Positions 33,279 to 45,200 of a stretch of 64,000 nucleotides of DNA are shown piece after piece. Source of the DNA: Lytechinus pictus (Eukaryota; Echinodermata; Echinoidea; Temnopleuroida; Toxopneustidae); contig NC_087261.1 in NCBI RefSeq assembly GCF_037042905.1, positions 13,900,217-13,964,216 of the forward strand, given 5' to 3'. The translations under genes and the position numbers were made by a program. Numbering within the stretch: the stretch's first letter is position 1; the number at the start of each line of letters is the position of its first letter. Below the pieces are notes generated by a model that saw only the letters and a list, made by a program, of their open reading frames with translations, was not told where the DNA came from and searched no databases.

Positions 33279-36200
33279 GTAGTTCAAGATCGCGATCATC
33301 AGTTACGGGCCTACACATACACATCCTCACCCCCCCCCCCTCACACGCCAATACACTCCACCACCCCCCCCCCACCTTCCCCCCACATACACACACAATG
33401 CAATTTCATTTAACCTCATTCCATGTCAATTGCATTCAGTTTCATATCCATTTCATTTTAAATCATTTTAATTCAAATTTATTTCCAATGACTTATAAAA
33501 TAAGTCATTCGATACAAGATCACCTCATTCCAATTCCTTAATTCCTTTAATTCGTTACTTCGTTTTAATTTTTGTTTCATTTCATACCACATACCACTTC
33601 ATTCCATTCCATGTGATTAATTCATACAATCATTATTTGGAAAAGGGAGTATCTTCAAAACTTCGCCTCAGCGGGTCCTACAGATATCTGATCATTATCA
33701 AGAATTCCAGCTTACATCAAATACATTTTTATTTTTTCTTCAAATAACTCTTTTTTCTAATATTGCCCAAATTTTGTATATATATATATATTTTTCGAGT
33801 ATGTGTGACAGCGCCATTATAGTAATATAGTAGCTTTATTTGCAGAAAATATCATAAAAATAATAATTTATATAATTAGAAGAAGTTAAAAACATATTAG
33901 AATTTGGACGAGAAAGCATACATCTTTCTTGGACTTACTATAACAAACAATAACGTTTTTGCCTCTTCAAACTTTTTCACCAATTAGACGACGCCACTGG
34001 CGCCTTCGAAGCCCCCAACGGGCAAGCGGAAATCTCGTCGCCTGAAGGTGCGGGAGAAGATATGTTATGGCCTTGGAGGAATGCCCTACCAGCTTACAAA
34101 CACAGTCATCGGGTTCTATATCTCTGTCTTCTTATTAGACACAGCTCAGGTGAGTAGGTATTGTTTGTCATATTTTTGACTAATGTTATATCATCGATAT
34201 AAAAAAAAATGGATAGCGCCCCTCTGTGTTAAATATGGGGCCATACCAACACGTAAGTAACAACACGCACACGGACAGAGAGAAAAAAAAAAAACGTGTG
34301 GTAATTTATGCACACCAGGGGCCCATCTTACAAAGAATTGCGATTGATCCGATCAATCGCAACTACGGAAAGCCAGCAGAGTCAACATATAAAATGCATG
34401 TTTGCTCAAAAGTATTTCTAGATATGAATTTATATCCATAAATTCATTAATTTCTTGACAATTTGGTGTGTTCTCCTTTGTTTACAAAGGACATTTTGCA
34501 AATTTCCTGTATAAAAAATTAAGACACTGATGGATTTCCATAGAGTTAACGACTGATTGGATCAATCATAACTCTTTGTAAGACGGGGCCCTGATCTTAA
34601 GGAGCATACTTTTAAGCGTTTCCGGTGGCATCAAAAGAGCGCTTTGTGGCTCTATCCATTTTTTATCGATGTTTTATATAGAACTGATCCTCTCTCTCTC
34701 TTTTGATAATTATTCACTTTAATTCAATGTATATTCAATTCCAATAAAAAATCTGTACAAATTCAATTAAGTAATAAATTGATAGACAAATGAAATATAA
34801 AAACGATATCCAAGCCCGGATCCAAAGTAAAACGAAAAGGCATTTTTAAGAAGCTTATCTGATAAGTTAAACGCCACTAGAAAAAGTTAATGGGTCAAAA
34901 TCAGGACAAGTGAGATTGAAACTTACTGTAATATTTTTTGAACTGCCTTCCAAAGTGAGAGTCTTAATATTTCAGAGTGTTAGACTAGGCAGGTCTATGA
35001 TGCCCCTATTTATTTCTTCTTCTTCTCCTCCTCCTCCTATTTCTTCTTCTTCTTCTCCTCCTCCTCCTCCTCTTTAACCCCTCCATCCTCCCTTATCCTA
35101 TACTGTAGATCAAACCATCATCAGCTAGTGCTGTAATATTCGCCGGTCGCTTCTGGGATGCCATCACCGATCCATTCGTTGGTTATCTTGTTATGAAAAC
35201 AGATACACGATTTGGAAAGTTAAAACCATGGTAACGTATATATGCAGATATCTTAGTTTTATAGGGGACATTAGGTTATATTGGCAATAATTGGGATGAA
35301 GGAGTCACCTCACTCATATGTATATAAGGACTATGATATAGAGTAGAGCTTGCAAAAAAAAAATATGTAAAAAAAAACTGAACTATTCTGCAAAGATGAA
35401 AATCGGAAATTCAGTGGGGAGAAGGTAAAAAAACAGCAACAAATTTTAGAGAGCACTCTAACAGATATTTTTTTATCACAAATATGAAAGCAATAGAGTC
35501 GGGCCGATCAAGTTTATCCCCCTTGTCTTGTTTTGAGAGCTTATGATAAAGAGGCATCCCACAATGATTTCGACTATTTTTATTGTAAGTATCATTTACT
35601 GTTCATATTCGTTTTGTGGGAAATGTGCCCTCATTCTTGATTTTTTTTTTAAATCGTGAAACACCCCTCCCGGGGTCCTGGGAATTATTTTTTTTTACTG
35701 GGGGTGCTGATAAAAAAAGGGGTTCACTACAAAAAGAAGGTCACTTTGGTTACATTTTTATTCCGCAGAATATCTGCGGGGGTGCTGCCTATGTAGAATA
35801 ATACACACAGCACCCCAATAAAAATATTGGGGGTGTTTCAACACCTCCGTTTCCAAGGGATATGCCCCCTCCCCTGATATCATTGGTTAAATTCTTATTC
35901 TCATAGTAGTGGTTTAGTTAACTCTAGAATGAATTCGACCGCACTTTTGTGGAATGCCATTCACCCCCTCATTCTTGAAGAACAATAATTGTTCTTCAGG
36001 AATGAGGGGGCGAATGGCATTATTCATAATTATAAATTATTTATTGTTGTGTATCCGAAGATGAACAATCATAATGTTGTGTGATCGAAGATGTTTTAAA
36101 AGCAATATTAAAATGAAATAAGAACAATAGGATGATATGTGGTAACACTAGATTTTAATGGATTATTCGGTAGGCCTATATTATATCTGTCTTTGGCATT

Positions 36201-39200
36201 GAAGGCTTGCTGTACAACCGAAATAAAATATTTGATAGTGTCCAGAACACCACCAATTCTGTATGGGGTTCATTATATAACGTATAAGGGGTCTTTGCAC
36301 CATCAAGAACCCTATTATAATATGGAACTTTAAAAAATTCCTTGTAGAAACTTAAACGCTTCTAAAGGACTGTTGCTTCCAAATACAGGACAAAGAAAGG
36401 TTCTAGGGTGCACCTTTTTTCTAAGACTGGTGGAAAATTAATGTGGACTACATTTTGTACTAAATTTCAGGAGTTAGACCTGGGCCCCGTCTTACAAAGA
36501 GTTGCGATTTATCCAATCAACCACAACTATGGAAAGCCAGCAACGTCAACATATAAAATACATGTTTGTTTACATATTTCTAAATATGATGTATATTCAT
36601 GTATTCATATTTTTCGTTGAAAAAAATCAGTGAGATTCTCTTTGTTTAGATAGGACATCGTGCAAATTTTCTGAAGAAAAAAAAAAAGACATTGTTGGAT
36701 TTCCATATACCTGAGGTTGATCGGATCAATCGTAACTCTTTGTAAAGGCCATCGCACACCTTACGACTGTTCGCGATCCGATTTTGGAACAAATCGCATT
36801 TTGCTCATTTTCTGAAAATGTGAATGGAACATATCATTTTATTTGAGGTTAAAATTAATGGAAAGAATACTAATATAACCATTTTGAAAGATTGCAAGCC
36901 TTTATTTTGGAGTAAAGGCCAAATTAGTTTCAAATCGTAGCCAATCGTATGACTGCTATGACGTCATTACGACTAGATATTAAATTTGCTTTTATTCTAA
37001 GAAGGATGATAGCACAGTCACAGAATTTAACATAGGTATTCGTACGATGATTTAGAATATTACACAGTAAGATATTCAAAGTCTCAATATTGGCATCAAA
37101 TTCTATTACGTTTTATTCCAAATTCGAGTCGCAGACCAATCGTAAGGTGTGCGGTCGCCTTAAGACGGGACCCTGGTATTGATTATAAAGATGCCACTAT
37201 ATTTGGTGTTTATTTCCAGGATGTTATTTGGTGCTCCCGCCGCCGCGGTGCTCTACTTCTTCATCTGGTTCGTACCAGAGTTTGACCGGGAGCCTTATCT
37301 GATGGCCTGGTACCTTCTGTTTTACTGTGGCTTTGGGACAATGCTGTCGGTAAGAATTTTTATCAAGCCAGGGGTATAAAACTAACCACACTGCAAAAAC
37401 TCCGGTGTTGATTTAACACCAGCCCGAAATCTATATATGTCCACACCAGAGAAGTGTTAAACAACACCAGTTTCGTTTTGGTCTAACACCAGATAGGTGT
37501 TTATATAACATCAATTAGTATTAAAACAGCATCGGTTTGATTCTAAACTGGTGTTGTTTCAATACTTCTATGGTGTGGACATATATAGATTCCGGGCTGG
37601 TGTTAAATCAACACCGGAGTTTTTGCAGTGCAGGTATCCGTGGATTACGATTTGATTCATAATCTCCCTGCTTTTTTTTTTACTTTTCTCCCTTGAATAT
37701 TCTCTTTTACCCAATTTTTTTATACCAAAAATTATAGGGGCGTTTACCCCCCCCCCTCCCGCTTCCTGTAGAACAGCCCCTGTCCATAGTTAATGATAAA
37801 CCATAAGATATAATTAATAATAATAATAATAATAGATAACAATAGTAATGATAATAAAACCTGAGTGCTCAATGGATTTTTCAAAAAAGAAATTAAAGGA
37901 AATTCAAAAGAGTTGAACAAAAATGTTTTAGATATGTTTTAACTTTCGGAAGTTGAAAAAATGGTAATGTCTTTATAGAAAGGCTGATCCATAACTTAGA
38001 GGATGGATGGATGGACAAAATGAACTTTGGAAGCTTTGGGGGTAACGAGAGAACTGGAGGTGAAGTTGAGGAACGTAAGGATCCAGAAGGGGTGTACCTT
38101 TTAATTAATGACATTCTTCTCCGCAGTATCTAATTTCAATAAATGTCATTAACAACATCTTTTATGAACTTATGTAGGATTTCAGAGATTTTAGTTATTA
38201 GTTTGCATTCTCATTTTCTCACACAACGACAAGTGCGTACAGATAAAATCGTTGGTTTCTATAAATTTCCCCTTTTTGCAGGGAGGATCGGTATTTAGAT
38301 CGACTGTGAGAAAAACAATATCACTGAGTTGTTTCTGATCTATCTCCCTTTTTCTCTCCTCCCCCCTCTCTCTCTCTCTCTCTCTCCCTCTTTTCCTCTC
38401 TTTTTCTATCCACTCTCTCCCTATTTTTTTTCGTTTCTCTCCAGCTATACTACATGCCATACTCAACTTTAACGTTCTATCTCACTGAAAGCCAAGCAGA
38501 AAGAGATTCCGCCACGCTTTATCGTAAGTCTAAAATAGCGTTTTAGTATTTATAAAAATATACAGAAGGGACGGAGAAGGACTATGAATCATACATTAGT
38601 TGCAATGCATAACTTTAGGCCTATATCATGTCTCAATCATCCACTGATATGAAAACAAAATTCTCATCCGGCGACCTTTTTTCATCATTTACAAGTTCCC
38701 GCTTTACCAAAGAGGCGTTGGGAAGAGAGATAACATCTATTCCGGAGGTGGCCTGACTTTTTATGCTGTTCTTGGTTTGTTCTTCTTATTCTTCCTCTTT
38801 TCTGCTCGTCTTTTCATATTTTACGAGTTATAAAGTCACAGGGGCGATCGCCCACTGCCCCTCTCCCTGACGTGCCGCACCTGCCCATCCCTATGCATTT
38901 AGTCTACTTTCAGTCCCTAAATCAATCATTATATGTCTTGCAATTAATTGTAAATTTGCTTCTTGTAACATAGGAGTGTAATCTGATTTGTTACCGTGAC
39001 AGCCGATTTATTGAATGTAAATTGCAACAGAAAATGTGCGATCATTGATTGCAAATATTTACTTGGAACGCCCCTAAAGGTCAAAATAACCTGGGAAAGC
39101 ATGCCGAATTGAAGAAAGATGAACTCCTGATTTGTGGAAAATAAACATTTATGTGAATTTTATATGATCTCATAAGTCAATAATGGGTAATTGCGACATT

Positions 39201-42200
39201 TTGTTAGGAACAATAATAATAATAAAAAAATGAATATACACAGTAAAAAAATAGCACGCTGTTTAAGCCTGTCACTCTAACAACAAGTTGTTTAAACTTT
39301 TTTGTAATTGTTTAAACTTTTTAAACAAGTTGTTCAAAAAGTTTAAACAGTTGTTTAAAAAGTGTAAGCAGTTGTTTAAAAAATTTAAACAAAAGTTGTT
39401 AGAGTGACGGGCTTAAACAACGTGCTTAAAATTTTAAACAGCGTTTTTACAGTGTACACACATGCATTGTGACTACTTCCTTTTATTCTCCATGTTTAAC
39501 ATGCATCTCAACATTCGTTCACTCAGGAATGGTTTGTGAGGTCGCAGCGAATTTGTTGGGCAACCTCATTATGGGGCAGACGGTACTAGCCTATACAAAG
39601 GACTCCGAGAGACCGAGTTGCGATCACAATACGACCTCCAACTCCAGCGACACCTCATCATATCTCGAGCAAGAGGTACGCGAATGCATTGACTTATTTT
39701 AGTGTTGAATCAATTTGCAGATTGATTTGAATATATTATTTCTGTCATTATTCATCAGATTGTTATCAGGGCAGGTTATTTAATTATGAAGGTATTTGGT
39801 TGGTTCTCTTACGTTTTACAAGACAATGACACAGAAAATGGTTGAATCAGAGCTAGTGTATTACTCCATTTTATCATATTATTTATTTGTTTATTTATTT
39901 TATTATTAGTATTATTATTACTATTATCATTATTACTATTATTAATGTTATTAATATTATTATTAGTATGTAGTAGTAGTAGTATTTTTTTATATTATTA
40001 TCATCATTATCATCATTATATTTTTGTGAGGGCTATTGTTCATCTAGACGAGAATATTTTTTCCTTGTAATGTAAGAATTCGACATCGAAAGATGAACTC
40101 AAACTAGAGTGCTCTCACTTACATAACTTGGGGTATTGTCTCGCCTCGCATTTAACATGTTCATTATTTTAAAAATATGATTCCGTCACCTAATTCTTTC
40201 TATTGATAATCAAGGTGTTGTTGTTTTTCAGGAAAAAGGTTACAGCGTCGGGGCACTGTGTATCTGTATAGTGTTGTTGCTCAGTTCTTTCTGTACTTTA
40301 ATTGGAACAACAGAGAAGAAAAGTAAGTAAAGCGGAAGGAAATTAATGAATTAATTGCAATATAAGTGGAATTTAAGCAGAGTTTGATTAATGTCCCGCC
40401 TGTTTATCATAATAGTCCATATAGAATTACTGCAATTTTCCAATTAATGTGCATGTATTTCCAGAGTAAATAGAATTAGCGTAGTAAAGGGGGGGGGGGA
40501 GGGGTAAGTTTAGGCCTTTAGTAAAATCATCCCAAACGTATATTTTCCAAGTGAATTTTTTCATGTTTCTGATGAAGCCAGAAGGGAAAGGTAAGAACAC
40601 GTCACCGCCATGGAAACAATTGCCCCTTAAAAAAAAACGACTCCCCTCATTTCCTCCCCCCTCTTTTTCCCTCTCTGTCTCACTCTCTCTATCTTCTGTC
40701 TATCTATATATTTATCTATCTATCTATTTACATGTATGTATCTATCTTCCTATATATGTTTTTCAGTTCAACATTTAGAGATGTGGTCTGGCTCACTCAT
40801 CAAAAAAGGACTTGATTTTTTTAATTGTTTGTTTTTATTTTGTTGTATTTTTTCAGTTAAGAAGAAAAACAATGAAGAAGAGCAGAATTTCATGACAGGA
40901 CTCAAAATGGTTTTGACTTTCAAACCATATCTTACACTTATGATCTCATTCCTGTGTCTTCTTCTTTCAGTTATGGTAAGCAAATTCTATTTTTGTATTA
41001 AATTTATGAAAAATAAACAAATAAACGCACGAAGAGGGCATCAACCTGCCAGTGGTCTTTGGTGTGTTGATGCCCTCTACGTCCATTTGATTAAACCAAA
41101 CGTTCACTTTATTGGGCCTGTTGGATTAAACTTTTCCCATGAAAAATAAAAAAACAAAAACTGTGATGGTAGAAAGGTAAAATGTGTTAAGAAAATTGAA
41201 TATGAAAGCATGACAAACAATAATTTGTAAAGTAAATGAAATGTAATTTAAGAAAATTTGATATAATTATATCAAATTATGTTTTGATCCTTCTGTGCGT
41301 AAATAATTATCATCCTTAATCTGTTGCAGACGGTCCAAGGAAATTACGCGCTGTTCATCAAGTATGCAATGGAAGAAGACGATTATCAAAACTTTATCAT
41401 CGTTATCATAGTAAGTATTTATCAACGAACGTAGCGGGCGTCAACACTTTGCAAACCAACGCTCCAAAGTGGCAGACGCCTTCTACATTCGTTGGAGTTA
41501 TATACCTCATTTTCCTCATTCTGTGTCTGCTTGAATATCGAAATATGGTTCATGAACCTCAGTGGGTTTAGACCAAATTAGACAAAATGGATATAGAATA
41601 AGTGGTAATTAGACAAAAGGAGTATTAGACGAAGTTGTCAGAGACCAATCAGTAATTTAACAAGATGTGTCTCCATTCAGGATCTACCAACCACTAACTT
41701 GGTCTGTCCTTTGCCTCTCATGCTTTTAATTTTCATTTGTAAGTAAGCTTAATGTATTAATGAATTTTTGTAATGTACCTTTCGTTATGTTAACATCGAA
41801 TTTTGATCAAATTTGAATTTATGCATGCTCGATTCGTTTTATATTTTCAACTTGGCATTGGGGACGGACTTAGCATTTGAATTTCTCTTTTCGTATGTCT
41901 CGCTTCTCAAAATAGTTTAAGCAGCAACAACTCTATAGAGTATTAAAGGGCATACGAACCACCAGCCTTAATAACCCCACCTCAAGTACTAAAATATTTA
42001 TATCTTGCCAGGCTCATCACCCATAATGCAACCTTCTGAGCAGTGAAGTCTTGAAATACAGACCCTTTTGAATATTTACACTAATTTACTACCTAATACA
42101 TGACATTCATACCGCAATAGTAATGTTACCAAGTAACAAAGCAAATATGCCCTACCTTTCTTTAAAAAAACAATTTAATTTCTCCATAAATGAAATAAAA

Positions 42201-45200
42201 ACCCTGTGTGTTATCCGGGTTTATTATCCGTCCATAACAGTATCTAAAAGGTGTATATATTTCAAGACTAGTTATCTATAACACACAGTCAATGAGAGAC
42301 AACTCACAGTGATACTCAGTTCGTTTACCCTATAATTGGAACTAATGCAGAGCAATTATTTCATTGATTTCACTTTCAGTTCTGTGGGTTTGCGCTCATG
42401 CCTCTGTGGCAATTATTTTTAAAGAAATTTGGAAAGAAGGCAGCTTTATATGTTGGGACATTGGTAAGTAGAAAAAAAAAACCACCGGTTTCCTCAGTTA
42501 TGATAATAATGAATAATAATATGCAACATAGCGCTTAATATAAATGTTTCTAAGCGCTGCATACTATTACCCCTTCTTTAGCACGGCTACCCTGATCGGG
42601 CGCATCGAGCATTCAAGGAATTCCTTCCTACCGGGTACCCATTTACTTCACCTGGGTGGAAAGTGGAAAATGTAGATAAACGCCTTGCCAAAGGACACTA
42701 GTGCTGCGATGGGATTTGAACCCCGGACCTTGTGGTTCAAAGTCCGAAGACTTTTCCTCTGAGCCACAACACTCATCAGTAATGGTGTCCATGAAGGAAA
42801 TATTCGATATGTCACACTGGCTAACAGAAGGGGGTTTGGGAGGCGTCGAACCCCCTCAAATTTTCATGACCAAGAAAAGAAGAGGGAAGGGAGAAAAGGA
42901 AATAAAAAGAGATAAAAGGGGGCGAAATATGATATTTTCCTGAAATATAGCGATCTTAAACGCTTATATATAAGCGTCGAAATTTGTAGCCATCTCCTTG
43001 TATTAGTGTATATTATACGACGTGTCAAATTGTAGCGAACTAGTTCGCTATTTCCAGATCTCCTCTATATATATATACACGACGGGAAATTGTAGCGAAC
43101 TAGTTCGCTATTTTCCAGATCTCCTGTATATACATACGATGGGAAATTGTAGCGAACTAGTTCGCTATTTTCCAGATCTCCTCTATATATATATACACGA
43201 CGGGAAATTGTAGCGAACTAGTTCGCTATTTTCCAGATCTCCTCTATATATATATACACGACGGGAAATTGTAGCGAACTAGTTCGCTATTTTCCAATTC
43301 TCCTCTATGTATACGATGGGAAATTGTAGCGAACTAGTTCGCTATTTTCCAGATCTCCTCTATATACATACGACGGGAAATTGTAGCGAACTAGTTCGCT
43401 ATTTCCAGATCTCCTCTATATATATATATACACGACGGGAAATTGTAGCGAACTAGTTCGCTATTTTCCAGATCTCCTGTATATACATACGATGGGAAAT
43501 TGTAGCGAACTAGTTCGCTATTTTCCAGATCTCCTGTATATACATACGATGGGAAATTGTAGCGAACTAGTTCGCTATTTTCCAGATCTCCTCTTAACGA
43601 CGGGAAATTGTAGCGAACTAGTTCGCTATTTTCCAGATCTCCTGTATATACACGACGGGCGGAAATGGTAGCGAACTAGTTCGCTATTTCCAGATCTCCT
43701 CGATATATACACCAGTGGGAATTGTAGCGAACTAGTTCGCTATTTCGGATCTCCTCGATTATAGACGAGGGGCAGGGGCGGATCCAGCTTTCGCCAATAG
43801 GGGGGGGGCCGAAAAATATTTTTATCAACGTTTTTCTCGATTGGCCGCTATAATCTGATTTTTTCGGTTTTTTAGGGGGTAGTCCTAACGAGAGACTGAA
43901 GTTTTAAGTATATGTTAATTTTATTATTATAAACAAGATAAGGTATCTCGTGTGGTCTTAATATATAATGCGAGCGCGAAGCGCGAGCTCAAATTCTTTG
44001 ATATTTCATGTCCTTAGACCTGAAGATTCTGAAGATAATTATAATTATGAAAAAAGATAAGTATCCAACTAAACAACGCGAGCGCGAAGCGCGAGCCTAA
44101 ATTTTATCATAGTAACGTGAAAAGGGACTCAATTAGGACTGTTTTTAGTGATTAATGAAAAGGATACAAGTATCACCAATTAAATAATGAGAGTGCGAAG
44201 TGCGAGCTCAAAATTTTTGATATTCCGACCTGAAAACTGGACAGTCTAAGCGCGTTTTTATTTAAATACAGAAAAAGCTGTGTTTCTCAAATAATTAAAT
44301 GCGAGCGCGAAGCACGAGCTCTTTTTCTTTTATAAACTGACATGATAAAGGAGAATTTTGACATATTTTGGTAAGAATTTCCAGAGGATAGGTAACTCAC
44401 AAATCAAACAATGCCAGCGCGCAGCGCGAGCTGAAAACTTTGATATAAACAATTTGTGTAAAACAGACAAAATAATAAAGCTTGATGTGCGAGCTAAAAT
44501 ATTGTGTGCAAAATTGATTTCAGATCTGGATGTATAAGTGCCATTTAATCCTCTTGAATGGGATTCATTACACAATCAATGCGAGCGCGAAGCGCGAGCG
44601 AAATTTTTTATATAAAGTTTATTTTCTAATTCTCCCCTTCACCCTTTTATTGTTTCCTTTCGGGGTTGGCCGGCCGTTACGAGGTTGTAAATTACACATC
44701 ATGGGTATGATACCTCTTTCTTACTTTTCTTTCTGTTTTTCATAGTTTCTATCAAGTTAAAGAGTACACTTTTTCTGCAGGTTGTCAAAAAATAGGGGGG
44801 GGCCGGGGCCGGCTCGGCCCCCTCCTGGATCCGCGCCTGAGGGGAAATTGTAGCGAACTAGTTCGCTATATCCAGATCTCCTCGATATATACACCAGTGG
44901 GAATTGTAGCGAACTAGTTCGCTATTTTTCGGATCTCCTCGATATATACGATTGGAATTTTAGCGAACTAGTTCGCTATTTTGGATCTCCTCGATATATA
45001 GACGAGGGGAAATTGTAGCGAACTAGTTCGCTACGATTTCCGGCCCCCTCGTGTATATGAAGAGATCAGAAAAATTGTCAACTAGTTCGCTAGTTTGCCA
45101 TGTTTTATATTTTAGAGAGGAGATCCGAAAAATAGCGAACTAGTTTGCAACAATTTTCCGTCGTGTACATATAAAGGAGATCCGAAAAATAGCGAACTAG

